In this document: positions 8,599 to 16,894 of the stretch, piece by piece
Numbering within the stretch: the stretch's first letter is position 1
Layout: each line of letters begins with the position of its first letter
Assembly (NCBI RefSeq): GCF_000233955.1
Contig: NZ_JH376642.1
Span: 1 to 64,000 of the forward strand
Direction: 5' to 3'
DNA from: Paraprevotella clara YIT 11840
Lineage (GTDB): Bacteria; Bacteroidota; Bacteroidia; Bacteroidales; Bacteroidaceae
DNA: 64,000 nt
Made by a program: the position numbers and the translations under genes
The notes under the pieces: generated by a model
What the model was told of the DNA's origin: nothing
Seen by the model: the letters and a program-made list of their open reading frames with translations, nothing else
Database searches by the model: none

Positions 8599-9882
8599 AT
8601 GAAAGTACTATGGTTTGCAAATTCTCCATGTGGTAGCATAAAGAGGAATAACATAAAAACAATAACCGGAGGTTGGTTGATTTCATTGGAAGATGAAATA
8701 AAAAAATGTTCGGATATAGATTTGAATGTCGCCTTCTTTTCAAAAACCGAAGAAGCTCCATTCATTTTCGAAGATGTACGGTACTTACCTATACTTATAC
8801 CTTCAAGAAAATCAAAAATAGGACATATCCTTGATAGAAGAAAGAATATAGAATCTGTAGATAAACGGATATTACCTATAATGATAGATATAGTAAATTC
8901 GGTTAAGCCAGACTTAATACATATACATGGAACAGAACAGTCATTTGGCCTGATACAGGATTACGTTAAACATATTCCAGTTGTTTTTTCAATTCAAGGA
9001 TTGTTAGCACCATATACTGAAAAATTTTATTCAGGCATCCCTTGCGCAGAAGTCGAGAAGAGAGAGACTTTTTTAATGAAAATTCGAGGTATAGACACAA
9101 AAAGGTTGTATCGTAGTTTCTATTATAGGGGGCGTAGAGAATGTATGTTTTTGAAAAAAGCACAATATATTTTAGGCAGGACATCATGGGATCATAATGT
9201 TACGGGACTATTGAATCCAGACAGAAAATATTATATAGTCAATGAGATCCTTCGTCAACCTTTTTATATAAACCAATGGAAAAAAGAGAAATATAACGAT
9301 ATTATTCAAATTACCAGTATTATCTCACCAGGTATATACAAAGGATTTGAGACGTTACTACAATCGGCTGAACTTTTGAAAAAATATACCCATTTAAATT
9401 TTGTATGGAATGTGGTGGGTTTATCCTTTGATGGCCGATATGAAAGATTATGTGAAGATTATACCCATATAAAAGCCTGTGATGTAAATGTTCGCTATTT
9501 GGGTTTACAATCGGCAAACAACCTTTCAAAGATTTTGGTTAGTTCTGATATATATTGTCATGTCAGCCATATGGAAAACAGCCCTAATAGCGTATGTGAA
9601 GCCATGCTTATAGGAGTGCCTGTTTTAGCTTCTTATGCAGGGGGAACAAGCAGTATTCTCGAAGATGGCGAAGAAGGATATTTGGTTCAGGATGGAGATG
9701 CTTATGCGATAGCGGGATCTATTGTAAAAATGAGTCAAAGCTTTGATTTATGTAAAATATTGGGGGAAAAAGCACGTCGAAAGGCGTTAGCAAGACATAA
9801 TCCGCAAAATGTGATTACAGAATTAACAAAATCTTATAAAGACATATTAAGAAGAGCAAATGGAACTTCTATACATTGTTAA
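8599..9882 (+). CDS. GT4-family glycosyltransferase
   Basis: Retaining GT-B glycosyltransferase. Seen: an N-terminal GGW motif after MKVLWFANSPCGS, a DLIHIHGTEQSFG segment, and near the C-terminus the E-x7-E motif in ENSPNSVCEAMLIGVPVLAS followed by GEEGYLV. It likely adds one sugar of the repeat unit on the cytoplasmic face. It starts 32 bp after the polymerase gene and its end overlaps the next gene by 23 bp. Confidence 0.85.
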   Translation: MKVLWFANSPCGSIKRNNIKTITGGWLISLEDEIKKCSDIDLNVAFFSKTEEAPFIFEDVRYLPILIPSRKSKIGHILDRRKNIESVDKRILPIMIDIVNSVKPDLIHIHGTEQSFGLIQDYVKHIPVVFSIQGLLAPYTEKFYSGIPCAEVEKRETFLMKIRGIDTKRLYRSFYYRGRRECMFLKKAQYILGRTSWDHNVTGLLNPDRKYYIVNEILRQPFYINQWKKEKYNDIIQITSIISPGIYKGFETLLQSAELLKKYTHLNFVWNVVGLSFDGRYERLCEDYTHIKACDVNVRYLGLQSANNLSKILVSSDIYCHVSHMENSPNSVCEAMLIGVPVLASYAGGTSSILEDGEEGYLVQDGDAYAIAGSIVKMSQSFDLCKILGEKARRKALARHNPQNVITELTKSYKDILRRANGTSIHC

Positions 9883-10537
9883 AGCATTATACAATACGTT
9901 GTATTTTAATTTCAAAGCTTTCCCTTTCAAAGAGGCTGTAAGATTTCCTATTGTTTGTGGAGCAACTATCTGTTTCGGAAAAATAGAAAAAAGCAAAATT
10001 CATTTTCGGAACGGCATTGCTTTTAAAAGAATGACTGTAGGTATGTCAGAAGGTTCTTTCCGTTCAGGCCATAAGCAAAGGACATATATCCATATTGGCA
10101 AGAATGCAAACCTTATAATTGCAGACAAACTTGATATCCCGTGTGGATCGGTTTTGAATGTAAATGGTTGTGTGGAATTTGGCAAAGGGTTCATGCCGAA
10201 TTGTTTCTTAACTATATCTTGCGAAAATCACATCTCAATCGGGAGTTATTGTAATATAGGTTGGAATGTCACTATCATCGACGGTGACGGACATCCACTG
10301 TGCTGCTTACAATCTCCTTATAAGCAGATCAACCCGTCACGCCCTATCATGATAGGGAATAATTGTTGGATTGCAGCCCATGTAACCATCATGAAGGGGG
10401 TCAGCCTATCAGATCATACGACAATCCCGTACGGTTCCATCATAACAAAATCATGCGAAATTCCTAATGTCATCTATGGTGGAAATCCCAATACTATCAT
10501 AAAAGGTAATATTGCACGACAAGACTTTTATAAATAA
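9860..10537 (+). CDS. Hexapeptide-repeat acyltransferase (second in locus)
   Basis: Left-handed beta-helix acyltransferase. Seen: hexapeptide-like turns (HIGKNA, SIGSYC, MIGNNC), a DGDGHP loop with the catalytic-type His common to this family, WIAAHVTIMKGV, and the GGNPNTIIKG ending. The ATG at 9860 lies inside the end of the preceding glycosyltransferase (23-bp overlap), which suggests coupled translation. Substrate unknown; O- or N-acetylation of a sugar is the family-based guess. Confidence 0.8.
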   Translation: MELLYIVKALYNTLYFNFKAFPFKEAVRFPIVCGATICFGKIEKSKIHFRNGIAFKRMTVGMSEGSFRSGHKQRTYIHIGKNANLIIADKLDIPCGSVLNVNGCVEFGKGFMPNCFLTISCENHISIGSYCNIGWNVTIIDGDGHPLCCLQSPYKQINPSRPIMIGNNCWIAAHVTIMKGVSLSDHTTIPYGSIITKSCEIPNVIYGGNPNTIIKGNIARQDFYK

Positions 10538-10547
10538 AATATTTGAC

Positions 10548-11420
10548 ATGAAGATAAAACGATACGCAGTCTTATTGACTTGTTTCAATCGTAGGGAGAC
10601 TACCTTGAAATGCCTGAAACAATTATATCGGCAAAAGACATCTGGAATAGTAGATGTGTATTTGTGTGACGATGGTTCTACCGATGGTACCTTTAAAGCA
10701 GTAAAGACGGAATTTCCCGACGTTTATTTGTCTAAAGGAACAGGAAATTTATTTTGGAACAGGGGAATGTTGGCTTCATGGGAAAAAGCTTATGATAGCG
10801 GTATTACATATGATGCTTATATATGGTTGAATGATGACGCTTATCTGATGGAAGATGCATTGCAAGAACTGATAGACTGCTCTGCTTTATGTAATGATAA
10901 AAGCATCATTTGTGGTTCTTTCCGTGATGATGTGGGGTGTTTTAGTTATGGAGGACGAGACAAACAGTACAAACCTTTGATACCAAATGGAACATTGCAA
11001 CCAGTATATTGGCTGAACGGCAATTGCGTATTAGTACCAGACTATGTGGTAAAAAAAATAGGTTTACTCGATTCCATGTTTCAACACCACATGGGGGATT
11101 TTGATTATGGTTTAAGGGCTATTGAGGCCGACATTTGCATAGTCTCAACCCGTAAATATATAGGAACATGCCCAACTAATCCCATGGCTTCGCATAGAGA
11201 AAGAAAAAGTGGTTTGACGTTATGCAAACGTTTCAGAAGATTGTATTCACCGCTTGGAGACAACCCAATTATAAATTTTAAATATACGAAAAGGCATTTT
11301 GGGCTGGCAAAAGCCATTAGGTTGTTTCTTGCCTTACATTTCAACAATTTACTTAGTGACCATCTTTACGAGTTGAAAACGGTTAGAAAACAAAACTCAA
11401 AGATTAAAAAACTTATGTAA
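10548..11420 (+). CDS. GT2-family glycosyltransferase
   Basis: Inverting GT-A fold enzyme. Seen: LLTCFNRRETTLKCL, the nucleotide-binding CDDGSTDGT, a WLNDDAYL stretch carrying the DxD-like metal site, and NCVLVPDYVVKKIGLLD near residue 170-185, which resembles the rhamnosyl/galactofuranosyl transferase subgroup. The start chosen is the ATG at 10548 (MKIKRYAV), not the TTG 36 bp upstream inside the preceding gene. It is followed after 2 bp by another GT2 gene. Confidence 0.85.
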   Translation: MKIKRYAVLLTCFNRRETTLKCLKQLYRQKTSGIVDVYLCDDGSTDGTFKAVKTEFPDVYLSKGTGNLFWNRGMLASWEKAYDSGITYDAYIWLNDDAYLMEDALQELIDCSALCNDKSIICGSFRDDVGCFSYGGRDKQYKPLIPNGTLQPVYWLNGNCVLVPDYVVKKIGLLDSMFQHHMGDFDYGLRAIEADICIVSTRKYIGTCPTNPMASHRERKSGLTLCKRFRRLYSPLGDNPIINFKYTKRHFGLAKAIRLFLALHFNNLLSDHLYELKTVRKQNSKIKKLM

Positions 11421-11422
11421 AC

Positions 11423-12421
11423 ATGAATAATCCTAAGATTTCTATTATCATACCAACTTATAATGTTGCAGACTTTTTATTACAATGTCTCAACTCCGTA
11501 GCAAAGCAAACTTACAAGAATATAGAGGTCATCGTCATCATAGATGGAGCTACAGACGGATCTTTCAAGATTGCTAAGGATTTTTGCAGAAATGACGACC
11601 GATTTTCCGTATACTGGCAAGACAACGCAGGAAGTGGTCCCGCTAGAAACAACGGATTAGACAGAGCTACAGGGGAATATATCATGTTTGTAGACCCTGA
11701 TGATTGGTGTCAAAAAGACTATGTAGAAAATATGCTGAGACTACAACAACAAGAGAACTATGACTTGGTGACAGTCAGTGAGACTACAATATATTTCAAT
11801 AAACATGGAAAGATAAAAAAAGTAAGACCTCCGCATTTTCATGGAATGCGATTTTACGGCAAGCAACAAGTACACGACAATTATCTCACCCTATTTGAAG
11901 AAGGAGCTATACAAGCCCCTCATTGCAGAATTTACAAAGCAAATATAATCAAAAAAAACAATGTCCGGTTTCCAGACTTGCGTCGTTCACAGGATATTGT
12001 TTTCAATTACAGATATTACAATTTCGCAGAAAGTGTTCTTGTAACTAACAATTCCGGTTATATGTATCGGGTTTTAAGTAAGGAAAGAGCGAAAAGAATA
12101 AAACCTGATTATTACAAAACGATAAAACTCATTTATAATGACCTTAACTTATTACATGAAGAATGGCATTCTACATTTGACAAAAACATTGTTTGTACCA
12201 TTTTGTATGGAATGGTATATCCCCTGTTCGAATCAAACATAATGAGAGGGAATGACATCAAATATATTGCTATGGATACTACCATACGGGAAATCCTTGA
12301 AAATTCCCGTCCAACAAAGCAACATCTTTCAATGGTAAGGAAGTTTGTCCTTCAAGGCCATTACGGATTAGCAACAATAATAATAAAAATGGTATTTTTC
12401 TTAAAAATGATAATTCAATAA
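11423..12421 (+). CDS. GT2-family glycosyltransferase
   Basis: Seen: the classic GT2 opening SIIIPTYNVADFLLQCL, IDGATDGS, GPARNNGLDRATG, and the DxD site in FVDPDDW at about residues 92-98. The C-terminal third is less conserved and basic. It starts 2 bp after the previous GT2 gene, so the two are probably translated together. Donor sugar cannot be read from sequence. Confidence 0.87.
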   Translation: MNNPKISIIIPTYNVADFLLQCLNSVAKQTYKNIEVIVIIDGATDGSFKIAKDFCRNDDRFSVYWQDNAGSGPARNNGLDRATGEYIMFVDPDDWCQKDYVENMLRLQQQENYDLVTVSETTIYFNKHGKIKKVRPPHFHGMRFYGKQQVHDNYLTLFEEGAIQAPHCRIYKANIIKKNNVRFPDLRRSQDIVFNYRYYNFAESVLVTNNSGYMYRVLSKERAKRIKPDYYKTIKLIYNDLNLLHEEWHSTFDKNIVCTILYGMVYPLFESNIMRGNDIKYIAMDTTIREILENSRPTKQHLSMVRKFVLQGHYGLATIIIKMVFFLKMIIQ

Positions 12422-12428
12422 GACTAAT

Positions 12429-12866
12429 ATGAGATTGATTAGAAGTGTTCAAGCTATTTTTATAGTCTTTGCTTCTTATAAGGAATTCCGTTCAGTAGTA
12501 TACAAAAGACTGGGAAAAATCAGGATATTGACGAGTTGGATTATAAAAGGACAAGATTGCTTGTATATCTGCATAAAAGATATAGAGGGAGGTCTTATAA
12601 TACAACATGGTTTTTCTACTATTATAAATGCCAAGAAAATCGGTAAGAATTGCCATATCTACCAACAAGTTACAATTGGTTTCAATGGAACTGAATCTCC
12701 TATTATTGGAGACAATGTGAGGATTTGCTGTGGTGCAAAAGTCATTGGAGGAATTCATGTCGGCAACAATGTCGTTATTGGAGCAAACGCCGTAGTATGC
12801 AAGGATATTCCCGACAATGTTGTCGTGGCAGGAGTTCCAGCTAAAATCATTAGAAATCTTCAATAA
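12429..12866 (+). CDS. Serine acetyltransferase-like hexapeptide transferase
   Basis: Short (145 aa) left-handed beta-helix protein with CysE-like features: QHGFSTIINAKKIGKNCHIYQQVTIG, then hexapeptides PIIGDNVRICCGAKVIGGIHVGNNVVIG in the order usual for SAT-type O-acetyltransferases of capsule loci, and the ending VAGVPAKIIR. It lacks the N-terminal helical domain of true CysE, so a sugar is the likely acceptor. It is the third acyltransferase of the locus and starts 7 bp after the preceding GT2 gene. Confidence 0.82.
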   Translation: MRLIRSVQAIFIVFASYKEFRSVVYKRLGKIRILTSWIIKGQDCLYICIKDIEGGLIIQHGFSTIINAKKIGKNCHIYQQVTIGFNGTESPIIGDNVRICCGAKVIGGIHVGNNVVIGANAVVCKDIPDNVVVAGVPAKIIRNLQ

Positions 12867-12967
12867 AAATAAGTACACTATATACAGAAACAAAAAACAT
12901 CAACCAGTCTATACTATATAAAGACAGTAATAAGAAATCATAATTTATTAAAATAGGAAAATACATT

Positions 12968-13981
12968 ATGATACAAAATCACAACAATATCAAACGGCTA
13001 ATACACCGCATCAGCGAAGAAATAAAAGCTACGTACGATGTAGCAAGAACAATCAGTTGGAGAGCGGCTTTTATTACTTTCCGAGCCAAAGTAGACATAC
13101 AAGTAATGAACTACAACGGTTTTAAGGAAAGTGAAGCAAGAAAAAAACGACTGCTGAAAAAGCATCATATAATGCTAGATTTCTTAGACCGTAAGTTTAA
13201 AGCATATTGGGACAATTATCAATGCCCAAAGTCTATGCTTGCCACAGACGAACGACTGCATGACAAAATTTGGATATGTTGGTGGCAAGGGTTAGACCAA
13301 GCTCCAGAAATAGTAAAAGCATGTGTGGAATCCATACGACGCAATGCCGGTAAACTAGAAGTCGTTATCATCACTGATGAAAATATGAAAGACTATGTAC
13401 AATTTCCAAAATGGTTAGAAGAGAAGCATAGAAAAGGAATTATTTCCAGAACAATATTTTCAGACTTGTTGAGAATGAACCTACTCTCTACATATGGTGG
13501 AATCTGGATTGACTCAACTTTTTTCTGTACCAAGCCTTGCTTTGAAGAGTACATGAATTTGCCATTATGGTCTATCAAACGCCCTGATTATTTCCATGCA
13601 TCCGTAGCCTGTGGCTATTTCGCCAACTATTCTTTAGGATGCAGTTGTGAAAACCGTTGGGTCTATGCCGTAGTAAGGGATTTCCTCTATAACTATTGGA
13701 AGACCTATGATAGATTAGTGGATTATCTATTGACAGATTATGCCATCGTCCTTGCTGAAAAACACATTAAGCCGTTTGCCAATGCTTTCAATGCCATTCA
13801 ACCCAACAACCCTGAATGCGATGAACTCTTCAAAGTCCTCGGCAGACCTTTCAATGAAGAAATGTGGCAACACATCAAAAAGGATACAATGCTTTTCAAA
13901 TTGACATGGAAACAAAGTTATCCGAAAGAAATTAACGGCAAGAAGACATTTTATGGAATGCTGATAGAGGGAATTTTGTAG
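12968..13981 (+). CDS. Capsular polysaccharide synthesis glycosyltransferase (Caps_synth/GT32-like)
   Basis: Seen: KIWICWWQGLDQAPEIVKAC (family opening), ISRTIFSDLLRMNLLSTYGG and GGIWIDSTFFC, where the D in IDS corresponds to the DxD metal site of the GT32/capsular-synthesis family. A roughly 75-aa helical, basic segment precedes the catalytic part. 101 bp separate it from the upstream acyltransferase, the largest gap inside the locus, so an internal promoter is possible though none is clear. Confidence 0.82.
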   Translation: MIQNHNNIKRLIHRISEEIKATYDVARTISWRAAFITFRAKVDIQVMNYNGFKESEARKKRLLKKHHIMLDFLDRKFKAYWDNYQCPKSMLATDERLHDKIWICWWQGLDQAPEIVKACVESIRRNAGKLEVVIITDENMKDYVQFPKWLEEKHRKGIISRTIFSDLLRMNLLSTYGGIWIDSTFFCTKPCFEEYMNLPLWSIKRPDYFHASVACGYFANYSLGCSCENRWVYAVVRDFLYNYWKTYDRLVDYLLTDYAIVLAEKHIKPFANAFNAIQPNNPECDELFKVLGRPFNEEMWQHIKKDTMLFKLTWKQSYPKEINGKKTFYGMLIEGIL

Positions 13982-14000
13982 AATATCACAGTTTTCTATT

Positions 14001-15233
14001 ATGAAAATTCTATTAATCGACGTATACAATTTTAATAAGGGCGGTGCTGAAACTGTATGTTTCAATACTGGTAAACTATTAGAAAAACATGGGCACAAAG
14101 TCGTATATTTTTGTCTAAAATGGACCGGTAACAATCCGTCTCCCTACAGCAAATATTTTCCCGAATCGAAAGAAACCCGAAAAGGAATGTTGAGACAAGT
14201 AAGGAATATGGTGAACTATTTCTACCACTTCGAAGCTGCCAAGAAAATGGAGAGGTTATTAATGGAAGAGAAACCTGATATCGCCCACATCCATCTGATA
14301 TGGGGGCAAATAACCCCTTCCATACTTCCTGTATTGAAGAAGTTTCATGTGCCTATCTTATTTACGGTACATGATTATCGTATTGTATGTCCTGCTTATA
14401 CGTTTCGTAACGGAAAAGGCAAGATTTGTGAAGAGTGCAAAGGTAGATTGTTTTATAAATGCTTCATACATTCCTGTTGTAAGGGCAACAAGATTATGAG
14501 TGCCATAATGGCAGCAGAACAGTATTTCCGTAACGAATTCTTCAGTCCAACCAAATATATTGATGGTTTTCTTTATGTGAGTAACTTTGCAAAGAGCATT
14601 CAAGAGAAATATATGCCATCAATAAAAGACACGCCGAACATCACGCTCTATAATTTCTCTACAGATATTGTCGGGAAAAACAAAATGACAGTTAAAACCA
14701 AATACTACCTTTTCTTTGGCAGGTTATCTTATGAAAAGGGGGTAAAAACGCTCTTGGAGGCATTCAAAGATTTACCTGAAAGCCATCTGAAAATAGTGGG
14801 TACGGGACCTAAAGAGAAGGAACTGAAAAACTATATAGCAACTTATGGTATGAAAAACGTGGAGTTCGTAGGATATAAGAAAGGCCATGAACTTACGGAT
14901 TTGGTAAGGAAAGCCTATTTCGTCATCGTACCTTCAGAATGGTATGAAAACAACCCAATGGCTATCATTGAGGCTTATTCTACAGGAACTCCCATACTTG
15001 GAGCACGAATTGGAGGTATACCCGAGATTGTTATAGAGAAGGAGACTGGTTATTTGTTTATGAGCGGTAACAGCGAAGATCTGAAAAACAAAGTGGAACT
15101 TGTTGACGGATTAACGGCAGAAAAGTATTCGAAGCTCAGTGAAGGTGTTTTGAAATTTGCCGGTGAGAATTTGAGTACAGAAAACTACTATCCAAAGTTG
15201 ATAGCTTTTTATAATCGTTTTTTGCACAAATAA
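14001..15233 (+). CDS. GT4-family glycosyltransferase
   Basis: Retaining GT-B enzyme. Seen: KGGAETVCFNTGKLLEKHGH at the N-terminus, FTVHDYRIVCPAYTFRNGKG with a small Cys cluster (CEECKGRLFYKC) found in a GT4 subgroup, FFGRLSYEKGVKTLLEAF at the start of the second domain, and the E-x7-E motif in EWYENNPMAIIEAYSTG. 410 aa. It is followed 9 bp downstream by the degraded remnant at 15243. Confidence 0.87.
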   Translation: MKILLIDVYNFNKGGAETVCFNTGKLLEKHGHKVVYFCLKWTGNNPSPYSKYFPESKETRKGMLRQVRNMVNYFYHFEAAKKMERLLMEEKPDIAHIHLIWGQITPSILPVLKKFHVPILFTVHDYRIVCPAYTFRNGKGKICEECKGRLFYKCFIHSCCKGNKIMSAIMAAEQYFRNEFFSPTKYIDGFLYVSNFAKSIQEKYMPSIKDTPNITLYNFSTDIVGKNKMTVKTKYYLFFGRLSYEKGVKTLLEAFKDLPESHLKIVGTGPKEKELKNYIATYGMKNVEFVGYKKGHELTDLVRKAYFVIVPSEWYENNPMAIIEAYSTGTPILGARIGGIPEIVIEKETGYLFMSGNSEDLKNKVELVDGLTAEKYSKLSEGVLKFAGENLSTENYYPKLIAFYNRFLHK

Positions 15234-15242
15234 ACTATCGCC

Positions 15243-15480
15243 ATGAAAATTGTAATAACTGGGTTCGTGGGATTCCCTATATCATGGGGGAGTAGAAACA
15301 CACTGTGAGGAATTGTTTCCACGAATGGCGGAACGTAGCGTCGATATAACGGTTATTCGCCGACCGAACTAATACCTGCGATAAACTTACAGAATGGAAA
15401 GGCGTAAAACTTATGACCATACTTTCTCCAAAGAAAAAATATTTGAGGCCATTATACACACTTTCCACGCCATAGGTATA
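15243..15480 (+). pseudogene. Decayed GT4 glycosyltransferase fragment (copy of the gene at 15779)
   Basis: Starting at the ATG at 15243, fragments in all three frames spell a shortened, mutated copy of the first about 80 residues of the next gene: MKIVITG, then HCEELFPRMAER and ITVIRR in another frame, then EWKGVKL and SPKKK, then FEAIIHTFHAI. The intact gene has the same words in the same order. At least three frameshifts and several stop codons (for example TGA at about 15306 and TAA at about 15367) disable it. DNA similarity is obvious but well below identity, so the copy is diverged and AT-richer, not a fresh duplication. Confidence 0.85.
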
Positions 15481-15778
15481 GTGTCAACTTGGAAGTACAA
15501 CTCTTTGATGCCCTTTTCAAAGTAAAACTACCATGAAAGACGTCGTCCGGTTTTCCTGTCCGGAATAACAGACTATATGGATTTCCAACTAATTTCCTGT
15601 TGAGCCGTCTTTCCTTTGCCCCGTCAGCCAAAGCCAAAAGGCAGAAAGACATGTCAACGATAGAATGCCGACATATTGGAGTGTTTCTTTGATTCGGGTG
15701 ACAAATGCTCTCATGAGTTCTCGAAGTTGTGGTATTTGAGTGTAAAAGTAATGAATTATTTTCAATGCGGATGATAAA
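15481..15778. other. Gene-free stretch between the pseudogene and the last glycosyltransferase
   Basis: About 300 bp without a supported gene. Short open frames exist on both strands but none has a convincing start or a recognisable product. It may hold further decayed coding DNA, since the minus strand has long stop-free runs, but I cannot identify the source. The promoter of the gene at 15779 should lie here; no clear TAnnTTTG element is seen close to the start. Confidence 0.5.
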
Positions 15779-16894
15779 ATGAAGAAAATAGTGGTAACCG
15801 GTACCCGCGGCATACCCGGTGTCATGGGTGGGGTGGAGACGCATTGTGAGGAATTGTTCCCGCGCTTGGCGGAACGAGGATGGGACGTGACAGTGGTGCG
15901 ACGCTCCAATTATGTGGAGGATGGCCTGAAGGAGTGGAAGGGTGTTCGGCTCGTCACGCTTCCTTCTCCCAAGAAAAAGTCGTTTGAGGCCATCATCCAT
16001 ACTTTCCGTGCCATCAACGAAGCCCGGAGGGTGGGGGCGGACATCTTGCATATCCACGCCATCGGTCCTGCTTTGCTCGTGCCGTACGCCAAAATGTTGG
16101 GGATGAAAGTGGTATTTACACATCATGGGCCGGATTACGACCGTGATAAGTGGGGGCTTGCCGCCAAAACGATGCTGAAACTCGGTGAACGCATGGGCTG
16201 CATGTTTGCAGACGATGTCATCGTCATATCCGATGTGATTCGCAATCTGATAAGTCGAAAGTACGGGCGTACAAACCGTGTACACCTTATATATAATGGA
16301 GTGTCGCGACCGGAAGTGTGCGATTTTCCTGAATATTTCGAGGAACTGGGTATCGAGAAAGGGAAATACGTTTTGGGCATGTGCCGCTTTGTCCCCGAAA
16401 AGAACTTGCATCATCTTGTGCAAGCATTTGCCCGGATGAAAAATGCCCGGGGGATTAAACTGGTCCTTGCCGGTGATACGGATTTCGAAGACGACTATTC
16501 CCGGTCGTTGAAAGAAGCGGCCAAAGCAAATGGGGTAGTGTTGACCGGTTTTGTCAAAGGGCGCAAGCTCCATTCTCTGTTGACCCACTGCCGCTGCTAC
16601 TGTTTGCCGTCAAGTCACGAGGGGCTTCCGATAGCCTTGCTTGAAGCTATGAGTTATGGCGTAGAGGTTGTAGTCAGCGACATCCCTGCAAACCTTGAAG
16701 TAGGTTTGGACAAGGGTTGCTATTTTCCGGTAGGAGATGTAGAGGCGTTGGCACAAAAACTGGACAAGATAGCTGCTTTGCCTTTAAAACATACAGACTA
16801 CGGCATGTCGAAATACGATTGGAACCGGATTGCCACACAAGTGTCGGAAGTCTATCTTACCTTGACAACAGGAAACTCAGGAACGCGCCCATGA
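15779..16894 (+). CDS. GT4-family glycosyltransferase, GC-richer edge of the polysaccharide locus
   Basis: Seen: VVTGTRGIPGVMGGVETHCEE at the N-terminus, the HIHAIGPALLVPYAKMLG and HHGPDYDRDKW segments, GMCRFVPEKNLHHLVQAF opening the second domain, and the E-x7-E motif in SSHEGLPIALLEAMSYG. 371 aa, a full-length member. Unlike the genes before it, its composition matches the chromosome, as does ugd at the other end. Its final 38 bp overlap the convergent gene at 16857-19766, and no terminator is visible between them. Confidence 0.87.
   Translation: MKKIVVTGTRGIPGVMGGVETHCEELFPRLAERGWDVTVVRRSNYVEDGLKEWKGVRLVTLPSPKKKSFEAIIHTFRAINEARRVGADILHIHAIGPALLVPYAKMLGMKVVFTHHGPDYDRDKWGLAAKTMLKLGERMGCMFADDVIVISDVIRNLISRKYGRTNRVHLIYNGVSRPEVCDFPEYFEELGIEKGKYVLGMCRFVPEKNLHHLVQAFARMKNARGIKLVLAGDTDFEDDYSRSLKEAAKANGVVLTGFVKGRKLHSLLTHCRCYCLPSSHEGLPIALLEAMSYGVEVVVSDIPANLEVGLDKGCYFPVGDVEALAQKLDKIAALPLKHTDYGMSKYDWNRIATQVSEVYLTLTTGNSGTRP

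Noticed and set aside
15452-16588. 378-codon open frame on the minus strand
   Set aside because: It is antisense to the intact GT4 gene at 15779-16894 and to the remnant before it; the product has no family features and no signal for translation. The + strand gene has full GT4 motifs.
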